Source: Sporisorium sorghi (lineage: Eukaryota; Basidiomycota; Ustilaginomycetes; Ustilaginales; Ustilaginaceae). Taken from it: DNA of 64,000 nt. Numbering within the stretch: the stretch's first letter is position 1; the number at the start of each line of letters is the position of its first letter. The position numbers and the translations under genes were made by a program. Of the stretch, positions 44,202-55,223 are shown piece by piece. Location: assembly GCA_023212695.1 (NCBI GenBank), contig JALCCG010000044.1:43500-107499 (forward strand), given 5' to 3'. The notes beneath the pieces were generated by a model. It made no database searches. It saw only the letters and a program-made list of their open reading frames with translations, and was not told the origin of the DNA.

Positions 44202-46334
44202 ATGGAGCAGCTGCTGCGACGCGAGCTGAAAACATGGCAACGGGCATTCAAGGCGCAGCACGGGCGCGAGCCGACCAAGCGCGACATTATGGCGGATGCG
44301 GCGATTGCGGGCACGTACGAGACGTGGCAGGCTGCTGGTGGGGTTAGAGCTAAAGCTAAGGCGAGGGATTCGACTGTGGAGTCGAGGTCGGGTGGTGCGT
44401 CGGGCTCCGGGCAGAGGCTAGGGGAGCGGCAAGAGGGGTTGAGGACGCCGTCGAAGCGCACGTCGCAGAGTGGGGCAGTGGAGGCGGGGACGAGGAGAAA
44501 TCCGTTTCGCACGCCGACCAAGGAGAAGATCTCGCCGGCTGCGGCGGGAGGGAGCAAAAACCCGTTCGCCTCGCCTTCCAAGCCCGCCGTGGAACCTCCA
44601 AGCCCAGCGCGCTCGCTGATCGAAGTCGACATGACCCCAACCAAGCGTTCGCCTCTCCTTGACTTAATGCGGCGCGGTAACTTCACCCCCTCCAAATCGC
44701 CCTCTTCCCACCATCAACGATACATCACCTCATCCCCATCCAAGTTACGCACCACGCTCGAAGCAACATCGACATTACCGTCCAGACGCACACCAACAAG
44801 AAGCCCCGCAACACGCGCCCAGAGCGACGCGGCGCTCAGCGCTGCACTCGTAGCCTACACGCCGCGGACCAAGGCGCGCAAGCGGTTGCGCGGGGAAGAC
44901 GTGCCGCCTACGCCGAGTGCTGTGCGGCGCGTGGTGTCGGCAGGGGTGGTGCGGACGGATCCGCGGCCGGTGCAGCGCGGGCTGGGGGCATTTGGGTTTG
45001 CCTCCTCCAGAAAGGCACCTGCCTCGGGGAAATCGAGTGCAAGTGCGCCCGGCTCGGCGTCCGTGTTCAGCCGTGCGCGCGGTGCGGTGCAGCACAAAAC
45101 AACGAGAGATGAGGGAGAGGAGGACGAGGAGATGCAATCGCCCATCAAAGCGGTAGCTAAACTGCGCCGGTCCACGTCTTCTGCCGCCAAGGGAAGCTTT
45201 CGCCCACTCTTCGCATCGCCGTCGGGCAACCATGCGCCGCAGGACGTGCTTGGCGTACCTCCCGTCAAACCGCATTCAGAACATGGGCTGGATGACGACG
45301 CAGACGCACTCATGGATGACGACACCGCTGCACCGGTCGGCGGCCTGTTCGCAGCCCAGGTGCAGCAGCGTCGTCAACTTCGACGCGCGCGCGAGACCGA
45401 GTCGTCCTCCGCCACGGCAGTCGACCCGGTGGGTGCGCTGAAGAAGCACAAGGTGCGGGTGGCGGCTCCTCTACCCAGCAGCCGCGACAGCGACGATGAC
45501 GATGTGGGAAGTGAGATGGCGTCTTCGAGTCCAGCACGATTTCGCCGTGTGGCAGGGGCACCGTCGTCGCCGCACACCGAGCTCACTGTTCCCAGCAGCA
45601 CGATTAGGCCGACGAGCACCGAGCACTCGGTCTCAAAGCAGGAGGCGGCAAGCAGCCCGACGCGAGCTGTCCAGTCCGGTGCGGGGGCCAAAGCAGGAGA
45701 AACCGCCGGCAACGGCGGCGTGGAAGCGTGGCGCAAGGTGCACCGGGTCGAGCTGTCCGACGAAGACGAGCCGTCGCGGGCGTCGAATTCAAAGAAGGTT
45801 ATCTCGATCACGCCGTATCAGCGGTACGGCACGCTGCGCGCTGCACTTTCCTCGCCCCTCCCTCCCTCCAGCGCCGATGAGGAAGAGGAGGACTACACTT
45901 ACACCATCCCAACAACCAACGGGATGTATGCAGTCGACAGCACCACCACCGCCTCCCACTCGAGCCGCACCCACCCGAGTTCCGACTCGGATGACGACAC
46001 ACACGCCACCCTCGCCGGTCTTCAACTCTCACCTGTTCGACACGCGCCCTCCCGCGCCCGGGAGCGCGACCGCCTGCTGCACAGCATCTTCGACCCCTCC
46101 ACCTCCAAAACCCGCACAGTGTTCAACCCAGAAGCGCGCTGCGGTCCGCTCCAGCCCTCGACGCGCACTTTGGATAGCGACTACGTCGACGACGACGGGC
46201 GAGAGCAGCCCGTCAGCACGAAAATCGATGCTTTACACCAGGTTGTCAGCGATGACGACGACGATTGGCAGCAAGAGGTCGACGAGGACTTTACGTTTCT
46301 CGACTCCGAGATCGAGCTGCAGGACGTCGCTTAA
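44202..46334 (+). CDS. sld2: DNA replication regulator Sld2/Drc1
   Basis: This is an intronless ORF of 710 aa. The first ~45 residues carry the Sld2 signature: LLRRELKTWQRAFKAQHGREPTKRDI followed by AGTYETWQ. This matches the N-terminal Sld3/Dpb11-pathway domain shared with metazoan RecQ4. The rest is disordered and rich in candidate CDK sites (TPSKR, TPTKEK, SPSKP, TPTKRS, TPSKSP, TPRTK), as expected for Sld2. CDK phosphorylation drives Sld2 binding to Dpb11 and origin firing at S-phase entry. The C-terminus is acidic and contains a DDDDDWQQEVDEDFTFLD segment. It is longer than S. cerevisiae Sld2 (453 aa), mostly through low-complexity spacers. The start ATG is the first in frame, downstream of an MCB-like ACGCGT. 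Confidence 0.87.
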   Translation: MEQLLRRELKTWQRAFKAQHGREPTKRDIMADAAIAGTYETWQAAGGVRAKAKARDSTVESRSGGASGSGQRLGERQEGLRTPSKRTSQSGAVEAGTRRNPFRTPTKEKISPAAAGGSKNPFASPSKPAVEPPSPARSLIEVDMTPTKRSPLLDLMRRGNFTPSKSPSSHHQRYITSSPSKLRTTLEATSTLPSRRTPTRSPATRAQSDAALSAALVAYTPRTKARKRLRGEDVPPTPSAVRRVVSAGVVRTDPRPVQRGLGAFGFASSRKAPASGKSSASAPGSASVFSRARGAVQHKTTRDEGEEDEEMQSPIKAVAKLRRSTSSAAKGSFRPLFASPSGNHAPQDVLGVPPVKPHSEHGLDDDADALMDDDTAAPVGGLFAAQVQQRRQLRRARETESSSATAVDPVGALKKHKVRVAAPLPSSRDSDDDDVGSEMASSSPARFRRVAGAPSSPHTELTVPSSTIRPTSTEHSVSKQEAASSPTRAVQSGAGAKAGETAGNGGVEAWRKVHRVELSDEDEPSRASNSKKVISITPYQRYGTLRAALSSPLPPSSADEEEEDYTYTIPTTNGMYAVDSTTTASHSSRTHPSSDSDDDTHATLAGLQLSPVRHAPSRARERDRLLHSIFDPSTSKTRTVFNPEARCGPLQPSTRTLDSDYVDDDGREQPVSTKIDALHQVVSDDDDDWQQEVDEDFTFLDSEIELQDVA

Positions 46335-46702
46335 TCTCTCTCCCTCTCCACATTCTTTTCCGTCTCTCACAGCACGCAGCACTGCACAGCACACTTATTC
46401 CTTGCAACGACAATCATTCACAATCAGCATTTGCCACAAACCAATCAGACCGTGAGGAAGAGTGAGATCGTTTGCGAAACATTGGTGACATGACGACAGG
46501 GAAACCGGGGAAGGACGTTGAGTGTGCAAGAACAAAACAAAGATGCTACAACGAAACGAACGGCGAGCGAGTAGAGGGGCTAAGCAGATGCAGATACGAC
46601 GACGACGAAATTATGCTAACAGGCGTGCAAAAGGAGAAAGGTTGGAGCGACGGAACAACAGAACCACGAAGAAAGAGGAGCATGATTGACAAGAGGCAAG
46701 GT
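46335..46702. other. Convergent 3' flanks of sld2 and the 46703 orphan
   Basis: This is a 368 bp region without recognisable features. Confidence 0.5.
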
Positions 46703-48256
46703 TCAACGCGACCAGTGAACGACGATCGAGTGGTCGCTCGGTTCACTTGTTGCTGCAAACGGGTGGCCGCCGCGATGTGGGTCGACAAGAAATCTATGAG
46801 GCGGGTGACTGGAAATTGTCGTCGTCGACGAAGAAGCCACGGGCGTGGGTCGCGAATGCAGAGCGGAAGAGATGGTCCAGTGCATACGATCCCCATCCTG
46901 CTTGTGCTCGAACCATGGGCCCGTCAGAGCCCGCGAGGGTCGAGTCAATAGGTTTGAGCCGGACACGGCTGGTAACTGCAGGGAGAGCTCAGCGAAAGAG
47001 GGCAAGGGACCCATGTCGGATGGAAGCAGCAAGGGACTCGGCCCATCCCCGTCACCCTTTGACGAGGCGCTAGAGATCGGCGATGTCGGACGAGAGGCTT
47101 CGGGCGAGAGCGGATCCCGGAAGCTACCATAGTCGGCGTATACCGAGTGAACAGGCGAAGTGACGGGAGAGAGCGGACGAGAGAGAGCTGCATCGCCTTC
47201 CGGACTCAGCAGAAGCGTCGCTTCTTGTGCATAGGGCACAGCATCCAAGGCTGATTCTGGCGCTGGCCCGGGCTGAGCATCCACTTCGTGATCCTCGTCG
47301 TCGTCGAGGTCGCTATCATCGTCATCGATCAGAGCCGGGAGCTCTTCAGATGAGCCGCCAACAAAGCTTTGAGTGGCAGGGTAGGGGCAGACGTTGGGAT
47401 AGCCGACGCAGCAGCTGGCAGCAGATGCCGGACGAGATGCAGCTTCTGCAAATCCAGAGTCAATACATCCGAGAGGCGCGGAGAGAGCGCTGGAGCAGGA
47501 ACCAGTGAGAGCTGGTGCGACGCTGCTTGCTACTTTGTCTCGAGCCATTTGGGCTACGGCCGCGACTGACTCGACTGGATCTGTGTAAGGCGACGACACC
47601 ATATGTGCGAGGAGTGCTGCCGAGGGCAGGTTTGAGTCGAGTTCGACAAAGTCTTCTTCCTGTTCTTCCTCTTCGCCAGCCTGTGCTGGCATGCCTCGAA
47701 TCGAAGCGTGTATCGTGCTTTCTTGGTCCGAGGCCTCCAGCACAGTACTTGCCGAGTCGAAGCTGTTGGCACCACTGAGCTCCGACAGAAGGTCTTCAAA
47801 GAATTGAGCCTCTTCATCAAATGCAGAAGCTGAGCCGCTCTGCTGAATAGTGACTGCTTGCGCGGCGGCCGACATGTCTTCTGAAAGTTGGCGGCGCTCG
47901 CGTTCCAGGCTGGACAGCATGGCGTTACGGACGAGCACGTTCCTACGGAGTCCCTCGCCAGCCGACTCGTCGAGGCGTGAACGGCGTCCGATGGTAGCGT
48001 TGGAGGCGAGGAGCGAGCCGTGCAGGTATTCGGGGAGGATATCGTCGATGTAGTCGTCGGCCATGATGGAGTCACGAGGATGCGAGGATCCAAAGACTGT
48101 CTTGAGGCTGCCGGGCGTGCCGAGCATGGGCAGCGAGCTGCAGCCAGTTCGGGCCATTTCGTTTGAGATCGTGTCAGGGGCTGCGCGTGGTATTGATGGG
48201 GAGGAAGCGTTATCGACCGTCCTGGCGGTATGGAAGAAGCGTGGCAGAGAAACCAT
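46703..48256 (-). CDS. Large acidic disordered orphan protein, function unknown
   Basis: This is an intronless ORF of 517 aa from ATG 48256; an in-frame ATG at 48289 would add 11 residues. The N-terminus MVSLPRFFHTARTV is basic/hydrophobic and could be an organelle signal. The clearest ordered segment follows MADDYIDDILPEYLHGSLLA: a helix near 95-140 with RRNVLVRNAMLSSLERERRQLSEDM. Two acidic runs (EEEEQEEDFVELD and DDDDSDLDDDED) and several SP/TP sites (SPVTSPVHS, SPEASRPTSP) follow. The C-terminus includes GPWFEHKQDGDRMHWTI and ends DHSIVVHWSR. No family is recognised. Even amino-acid use over 1.5 kb and repeated phospho-type motifs support coding. Confidence 0.7.
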   Translation of the reverse strand: MVSLPRFFHTARTVDNASSPSIPRAAPDTISNEMARTGCSSLPMLGTPGSLKTVFGSSHPRDSIMADDYIDDILPEYLHGSLLASNATIGRRSRLDESAGEGLRRNVLVRNAMLSSLERERRQLSEDMSAAAQAVTIQQSGSASAFDEEAQFFEDLLSELSGANSFDSASTVLEASDQESTIHASIRGMPAQAGEEEEQEEDFVELDSNLPSAALLAHMVSSPYTDPVESVAAVAQMARDKVASSVAPALTGSCSSALSAPLGCIDSGFAEAASRPASAASCCVGYPNVCPYPATQSFVGGSSEELPALIDDDDSDLDDDEDHEVDAQPGPAPESALDAVPYAQEATLLLSPEGDAALSRPLSPVTSPVHSVYADYGSFRDPLSPEASRPTSPISSASSKGDGDGPSPLLLPSDMGPLPSFAELSLQLPAVSGSNLLTRPSRALTGPWFEHKQDGDRMHWTISSALHSRPTPVASSSTTTISSHPPHRFLVDPHRGGHPFAATSEPSDHSIVVHWSR

Positions 48257-50748
48257 GATGGAAAGACGACAAGGAATTGGAATTGTCAAGGGGAGTTTGA
48301 GGTCTGGCTGAGTCGATCAACGGGGACGTGAATGCCGGTGATTGAGAGAGCTGTGCAGAGACTTGAGCGGTGGGTACAGAGGCACGAGGCCGTTGGTGGG
48401 CGGCGTTTAGACTCCCGGAAAGTGGAGGAGAAGGTGACCGACATCCATGATGGGGAAGCGGATCGTTTGGAAGCGAGAGTAGAGCTCAGTGCTGAGTTGA
48501 AGCTGAATAAGGTTGGGTGGAAAAAGCGAAATGTGACAGCTGCAAAAGACGATGCAGGTTGAGACCGGCTGCGTAAGGTGGCAGGCAGCAGATATGCAGG
48601 TGCTTGGATTTTAAGCAAGCATGTTGTTGGGTGGCGGTGGAGGCGTATTCAGAAGGTGCTGAGTGAGTCGATCAGATCGTTCTTGAGGATGGAGGTGTAG
48701 GTGAGAGTGTTGCGGTTAATGGTTGGTGGTGTTGAAGGAGGGAGAGAGGCGAGAAGGGGATGGCTGGGGAGTTAGGAGGAGGAGTCGATAATAAGGGGAG
48801 CCGCAAGGATGAGGCAATCACAGAGTACGCAGTCAAGGGTCCAGCTGATTAAAAAAAAAAAAAAAAAAGTGACCCTTACTGCTCCGATGCTGCTTGCTGC
48901 AGTGTGACTCTGACCAAGACCCAAACACAGTCACAGTCACACACAATCTCACCTCACCTCGCCTCAACTCACACAATTGACGCGCTCAGCTCTCCGCGCA
49001 CACTTACGCACACACACACACGACCGCTGTCGCCATATGAGGTGCTAATGTTGGCGTGCTTTTCCACCGTCTGCTCAGCGTAACCCACTCCTCACGCCTT
49101 ACAAAGGTGTGAGCCCAAGTGACGGCTTGTACGGCAGCAGTGAGTTGATTCGTGACTCTGCGTAGATCAGTGAACCCAACATACGGACTGAGCCCCTCGA
49201 TCGCGAGCATGGCTGAGCAACACGTATGAATCGAGATCGCCAATATGACTCGGGGCTAGCTGGCTTCAAGCTTGCTGAGCGATAAGCCGCTGCTTCTCCA
49301 CCCTCGGCCTTTTTTTTTTTTTTTTTTTTTTTTTCTTTTTTAGTTTGACGCGGACAAAGAGACCGGTGCTCAGCTGCAGGTCGCTTGCCCGCTGCCTCTT
49401 TTCCGTCAGGGACCGGGCTGAGCTGGTGGCTGCCCACTGCAAGCCCACACAAACAATCAATCTCTCGAGCTCTTCTTTTGGTCCCGCAGGATGCATTTCA
49501 GCCTTTCATTTGCATGCGTGGTGGGCAGAGATGCAGCCGATCAAAGAAGGTCGATCTGTCGGTGGACATGAATCAATCTACAACAAGATGGCGTCCAATA
49601 CCGTCCAGGTGACGCGAACCAAGACTGAGCTAACCTTGCCGGCTGGCTATCCTTGTGGACAGCGCAGCTGTCGATGGCGAGATCTTGGTCAATCTTCACC
49701 AGAAATCGAAAGGGTCCTTGCCTCTGCTCTGCTGGGACACTTGCGTCAGGCCAACCGCAAGTGAGCTGCTTGAGAAAAGGGCTCACGCTACGACCCCGCA
49801 ATCTCGCGCTCTCGCGCATTTCGCCTCTTTTTCACAAACGAGATCCTGCGGCTCGATTGCCTCATCCGATACTTTTTAGCCAGCGCTGGTACTGATAACC
49901 AAAAAGGTCTCTGTGCATCTCGCTTTTGTCTGACGTGAGTGGTTCCGCTTCGATCATGGCCTCGCTTGTAGACACTCGCCTCTTAATCCACCGCGCATCG
50001 ACGCGAATCGCGGTTTACCCGCCTGAGCTTATCGTCGTCGACAGGAGGGAGGCACCGACAACAACGCGATGAAGCTTGAGGCCGATTGCGGCTCGTGCGA
50101 TGGTCTACAGCGGACGCCTCGGGCTCTGCAGATCTAGCGGGCAGCCGCTGTTCGTGACGATTGAGTTAGCCTAAGCTTTGTGCTCTTCGTGACTCATCTG
50201 CTTTCGTGTTCGACGGCCTGAGCCGCAATTCAAGGGTCCAGCCAAGACGGCAACGCACCCTCGCGTGATTGATGAATGCGTGGCTCCCTTGAGGTGAAAC
50301 AAGGTCTCGGAGAAGACCGTGTCGGAAGGGTCGGAATCAGCGTTGCAGTGGACGCACGTCACAGCTCTAATTCAAGCCTTCTCCCGCTCTCTCATGCTCT
50401 TGCGCTGTTGGTCACGGGTTACACACGTCACCTTTCCTTCCTGAGGCTTCATTACGCTTGCCAGGAACTGCTCGGAAGCGGTCGGGCCCTTCCCACTTGG
50501 GTTGCGTGTGTGTGTGTCGAGAGCTCCGAGCAGTGATGGCCATCGTCTGTCAAGTAAATTACTGCACCCATACCACGCTTTCGGCCATGTCCACTCGTGA
50601 GCTCCAAAGTGTAAGAGGGTATGCATTCGCAACGAGAAACGAAAGGTGGTCATCGCCATCATCATGCCGATAGAGTAGCGCTGCCGGGATCTAATAATAC
50701 AGTGGCGATGAAGGAAAAAGAGAAGCCGAACGAGGCAGGCCTACCTCT
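48257..50748. other. 2.5 kb non-coding stretch with A18 and T25 tracts
   Basis: This lies between the 46703 orphan start and the 3' end of the mitochondrial uL30 gene. It contains A18 at 48851-48868 and T25 at 49310-49334. CAC/TCAC-rich sequence occurs near 48930-49025. Frames of up to 139 codons occur but show no recognisable motifs. Confidence 0.5.
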
Positions 50749-51267
50749 TCACGCAGACGAAGAGCCATTCTTGATCTCCTGGTCGCGCAGCTCGCTGACC
50801 ACGTTCCCAACAATCTTGTATCCACGAGGCGCCTTCTTGGCCGCTTTGCCCGGGTCGACGATCTCGCCGGCCTCGTTGACCCACACAGCTTCCTCGTCGC
50901 TCAGCAGCATCTGGTCCGCCTCCTGCAAGCGGCGCACATTCTCGACGTGCACCAGCTCCTTGACCGCCAGGATCGCACCCGCCATGTCGGCACCGATGGG
51001 ACGGTAGACGGATTGCAGACGCTTCTTGAGCCCGAGGCCCTGCAGCGTGCGGTTGATCTTTTCGGGCATGCCGATGCCCGAGCGGCGCAGCGTGATGCGG
51101 TAGTGCGTCGGCGCCGCCGATTCGTTGGATGAAGAGCTGGAGGCGACGGTTGCCTTGGCAGCGGTGGAGGAGGATTCGTGTCGGATACCCCAGGTCGAGG
51201 AGGAGGCGGCCTGTCGAGTGAGGCTCGACCTGGCCTGTCCGAAGAGGTTGCGCGAGAGCAGAGACAT
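50749..51267 (-). CDS. mrpl33: Mitochondrial large-subunit ribosomal protein uL30m (Mrpl33)
   Basis: This is an intronless ORF of 172 aa. The N-terminus MSLLSRNLFGQARSSLTRQ is a typical mitochondrial presequence (Arg, Ser, no acids). Residues about 53-115 are the uL30 core: HYRITLRRSGIGMPEKINRT, LGLKKRLQSVYRPIG, MAGAILAVKELVHVENV. A C-terminal extension (DEEAVWVNEAGEIVDPGKAAKK, YKIVGNVV) is common in fungal mitochondrial forms. The protein is part of the mitoribosomal large subunit. ATG 51267 in context CGCAATGTC is the first ATG of the frame. Confidence 0.92.
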   Translation of the reverse strand: MSLLSRNLFGQARSSLTRQAASSSTWGIRHESSSTAAKATVASSSSSNESAAPTHYRITLRRSGIGMPEKINRTLQGLGLKKRLQSVYRPIGADMAGAILAVKELVHVENVRRLQEADQMLLSDEEAVWVNEAGEIVDPGKAAKKAPRGYKIVGNVVSELRDQEIKNGSSSA

Positions 51268-53942
51268 TGCGATAGATTCGGTCAAGGACGATGAGTCTGT
51301 TCGGCGGCAAGAAGCGAAAAGGTAGGAGGAAATCAGGAAAAGGTGTCAGTCGAGAAACTTCCTTGAAGAGCGCATTGACATGCCAGAGCCCTGCGACTGC
51401 TTTGCCCCTGCTCCGACCGCCTCTTCGCCACTTCTCCTGCCCTTGCCATTCCAAAGCACCGAGAGCTTCGACGTTGCCGACTTTTCAGGAAACCAGACTT
51501 TCGACCTTGCGAAACGCGGCACCCAGACTTTACTATCCTCCCCAGACGTGGGGTTCCAAGCTCGAATCAGCCTCGGCCCATATGAGCATCTACAACGCAG
51601 GAGAGTCCCCCCAAAAAGGGCCCCATCAAACCACGGAGATGCTCGAGCAAGGGATGAACATAGGACTCGCCCAACGTCAGAAAGGACCTCTTGAGGACCA
51701 AAGCACCAGTGACGACATCTACAACCCCAACTCGAGCTGCCTCAAGCACCGGAACGAGTCCGACACGAAGCTGCATCGAGCGGGGGTGAGAGTGACACCT
51801 CCGTTCGCTTTGATCCAGACGAGACGCAAAGGAGCACACAGACCGCCCGCTCACGACGGCTCTTCCTAATGCACATCGGTTTATACTTGAGTAGCTCATC
51901 TTGCTAGTCGGCAACGTCGTTCTCTTGCGGTAAGAGCGTCGGAGTGGTGGCCGAAGGGCAGCAGAGCAGAAACGAGGCAAGACAAGGCAAGCGTCCCTTG
52001 ACCAGGGACAAATCAAAAAGGATGATCTCTTCAAAAGGCATGGGGGAGTGGGAATTTCGGTACGCACCGTGCAGGAGGGGGATCCAGAACAGTGCGCCTT
52101 GAAGTGAATCTATTGTACAGAGGGAGTAGACTATTCACCGCACGAGTCTGTCGAAGGGTCAAGCGAAGCGTCCGAGGGGAGGGTAGAAAAGAAAGAAACG
52201 ACGAGCGAGTCAGCAATTTGTCTTCCATCATTCTGAACCATAATCATCCCCAGGAAGCACGTATGACGATCGAAGCGAACTGCGGAATTTCTTTAGAAGA
52301 GATGCCCCTCAGACTTCCAAGGAAGGTCTGCAAACCCTCATCGGACCAGAGCCGGCTGCAATCCAAACGATACAAGCGATTCGAGAAGGCGGCGCTGGCC
52401 ACACCGGCTCTCCTCTGTAAGACAGAGGAGGGTTCGTGCCGTGGACCTCCTCCTCCGAAGATGGCCGCTAACATCCCATGTGAATCTCTCGCAAGGAGAG
52501 CCAAAATGCTCCACCCCCAGGGGGATGCGTGGGTCCTAGAGTGGAAACTGCGAATTTGGTTGGATACCAGGTTTATCATCGTCGGAGACTTGGATAGCAG
52601 ATCCAGGAAGATGGATCGTGCGCGTGCAGTTGCGGTCGATCGTGCTCGAGGGATGATCATCGGTTGTCGAGTAGATAGTTGGACAGGAAACACTTACGCT
52701 ACACAAGGCCGGAGTGGGCTCGAGGAGGACCAGAATCGAGATGAACCAAAGGTTGCGCGACTGCTAGGCATGACGATGGCAGAAACAGAACGCAAAGGAG
52801 TCAGTGATCGACTCTGAGTGCGCAAAGTGTGTTCAGCCAGATGCCGCGCGCGGTGGTTGGTCGCCAATGCTCAGTCTTTGTTGTTGTTGCACCGCATCGA
52901 CAACAAAGAGCAAAAGCATGCATGAATGTCCATCAGACAGAAGTGTGCTGGCATGCACAAAAGAATGAATAGAGCTCGCTGCGAAACGAGCTTCCTTATC
53001 GTCTCGGCATGGTCGTATAGGCCGGGGAAAGGAGTAAAAAGTCATCACTGGAAAGGAAGGAGGGACGGATTTGCGAGACACCGAGCCTGGTCGGCTTTGA
53101 AAGCTGAAGCTGAGAGATACTTACGTTGAGCACTGCAATCGACGCACTCGTACACAGGTACAAATGGTCGATGGTGGGGGGGGGGAAGGAGGGGAAGCCA
53201 AAAGGAGACGTAGGGAGTATGAGGTCGAGAGAAGGAAAGGTTGACGAGGGTTGTCCCTATAAGTGTGCGGCTGGAAGAAAGTGCGATGTTGCTCCAGCGA
53301 AAAATTCTCCTTTTTTTTTTTTCTTGTCCTTCGATCAACTCTGCGCACTGCTCGCGAGAGGTTGGAAAAATTGCAAGAGGCAGCCGCAGTCTGGTCTGGA
53401 AAATTCTCCAAGCCCAAAAAGGTCAAATCGTGATCTCGTACGTATCAGTACCCAAAAACGATCTAACAGTTTGCCGCATTGAAATCTCACGTCATCTCGG
53501 AGATGCGCCGAAATATGCTTGTCTGCAACACGCATCCACACAACGAGCTTCATCTCTCGTTCTGCAAGCCTTATTTTTTTTTGGCGTGTGTGTGAATCCA
53601 GCAAACTGCGCCTCTGCCGCCACAGAACGGTGACTGTCTTGTCTTGCTGTGGCTGTCTTGCTATGGCCAAACCCTGACTGACTTTGGCTTCTTCACACAT
53701 CTTACAGCATCGTCTTGCATGCTGAGCACTTGCATTCTTCACTTCCGGAATTGATCCGTCCAGAAGCGGATTGCGGATTGCGGAAGCGGCCCGAGCGGTT
53801 GCTGTGACAGTTTCTAGTGGGCGATCGACTCAGCACCGAACAGCGAATCGAGGAGGAGGACGCGTTAGTTGTACCAACTGAGCCATTCCTCTCCTTCGCC
53901 ACCAACACCATCCTACTCACCATCCCTTCTCCTCAACACGAC
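51268..53942. other. 2.7 kb divergent intergenic region
   Basis: This lies between uL30m (minus) and the RING/SIM gene (plus). Open frames on both strands at about 52090-52820 overlap each other and begin without ATG or without recognisable domains, so I do not call them. A G9 run is at about 53175-53184 and a T11 tract at about 53311-53321. I looked for a structured RNA around 52250-52700 (several short inverted repeats) but could not identify one. Confidence 0.45.
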
Positions 53943-55223
53943 ATGAGTTGGGACACGAGTCGGTCACATAGCGTTGTGATCGACCTCACCGACGAATCGC
54001 CACCTGGCCCTAGCCGATCAAGACCGTCGACGTTTGGAACCGACACGCATATCCGTGATTGGTCCTCCAGCTTACCTGCGGATCGACCCTCCTCGAGCGG
54101 CACTGCACCAGATGCTGCCTCTTCTTCTTCCAGCGGCCCAAGCTCCTCGCGATCTGCGGCAGCCACTGACATCCTCGTCATTGGCAGCGACGACGAGGAC
54201 GACGACAACAGCTTCACCATCACAGGGCAATCGGAGCCTGTCCGACGCTCTTATCCGCTGCATAGGTCCATCTCGTTGGCATCCGCTTCGCCATTCCATC
54301 GATCCTCCACTTTACCCTTCGTTGCAGCATCGACAGTCCGCTTTCACGATGGCATCGGTCGAGGCCCACATGGCGCTGGATCGTACCTGCGGCCCGTCGT
54401 CGAGCCCTCGCACTTCTCGTCAGACAGACATCCTCTACTTCCGCAACGACGCGCCGCCGTGCCAACAGCAGGCGCTAACGCAGCAAGGCCGAGCGGGAAT
54501 AGCAACGCCAATGGCGCTAACGCCACCGCCAATGATTCGCAACCCGGCTTCATGTCGCGCTTGGGCGGAGACTTCTTCTTTGGGCGCTACGGTTTCGGCA
54601 CCACCTACAGCATGGAGATTCTCGGCTCGTTGATTCGAGGATGGCACTCGAATGGAGGTGCGGATCCTCCGCAGAGTGCGGAAAGCAAAGTACCGTCAAA
54701 GTACGATCCAAAGTGGACCCATGCGTACGACGAGCAGCCCGGTTTCACGCATTCCATCATCGAACCGCCCGTCGACCTCGACACCTACTTCGACGACAAG
54801 GCCGTCGTCACCGGTCCATTACCTGACACGACACCCATCTGCCCCGGTTGTAGGCATGCTTTGGTTACAGGCGCCAACGCAGACGAGAGGATTTGGGTCC
54901 TGCCGTGTGGGCACGTCATCGACGGGCGATGCTTGGACCGGTTGAGCGGGTTGACTTCACCATCAGCAGCTGTCGAATCCCGCACGCCGAGCAAGGGCAA
55001 AGGAAAGGCCAAGGCGAGAGAAGCGCCAGAGGGTGAGCCGCCTGCGAAGGTTGCGAGAACCAGTGCTCGCAATCGTGCCACGGCGACCGTCGCAGAACCG
55101 AAGGCTGCAACGCCAACGAAGCCCAAGAAGCCAAAGCGCTTCGAATGTCCCGTACAAGGCTGCTGCCAGAAGTGCAGCAAGGAATCCGGCAGCAAGTATT
55201 CGGCTTGGGAGGTGTTTGCCTGA
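53943..55223 (+). CDS. RING-like zinc-finger protein with SUMO-interaction-like motifs (candidate ubiquitin/SUMO ligase)
   Basis: This is an intronless ORF of 426 aa from ATG 53943; the open frame extends upstream but has no ATG there. Residues 11-18 (VVIDLTDE) and about 75-88 (DILVIGSDDEDDD) are hydrophobic-plus-acidic patches of SUMO-interacting type. A long disordered region follows. The C-terminal third has a spaced Cys/His array: C300-x2-C303, C322-x-H324, C330, then C402-x4-C407/C408 and C411. This is a RING-like layout with a ~70-residue basic insertion (TPSKGKGKAKAREA) between the halves. SIMs plus a C-terminal RING recall SUMO-targeted ubiquitin ligases such as Rfp1/Slx8, but the ligand set is non-canonical. 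Function is inferred. Confidence 0.75.
   Translation: MSWDTSRSHSVVIDLTDESPPGPSRSRPSTFGTDTHIRDWSSSLPADRPSSSGTAPDAASSSSSGPSSSRSAAATDILVIGSDDEDDDNSFTITGQSEPVRRSYPLHRSISLASASPFHRSSTLPFVAASTVRFHDGIGRGPHGAGSYLRPVVEPSHFSSDRHPLLPQRRAAVPTAGANAARPSGNSNANGANATANDSQPGFMSRLGGDFFFGRYGFGTTYSMEILGSLIRGWHSNGGADPPQSAESKVPSKYDPKWTHAYDEQPGFTHSIIEPPVDLDTYFDDKAVVTGPLPDTTPICPGCRHALVTGANADERIWVLPCGHVIDGRCLDRLSGLTSPSAAVESRTPSKGKGKAKAREAPEGEPPAKVARTSARNRATATVAEPKAATPTKPKKPKRFECPVQGCCQKCSKESGSKYSAWEVFA

Noticed and set aside
52244..52693. Structured ncRNA (RNase P/MRP or SRP-like)
   Set aside because: Some short inverted repeats exist, but I could not find the conserved core motifs of these RNAs on either strand.
52092..52817. 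241-codon plus-strand open frame
   Set aside because: It begins at GTG rather than ATG, overlaps a 149-codon frame on the other strand and shows no domain or compositional sign of coding.
53817..53942. Upstream in-frame extension of the RING/SIM gene
   Set aside because: The extension starts with GTG; the first ATG is 53943.
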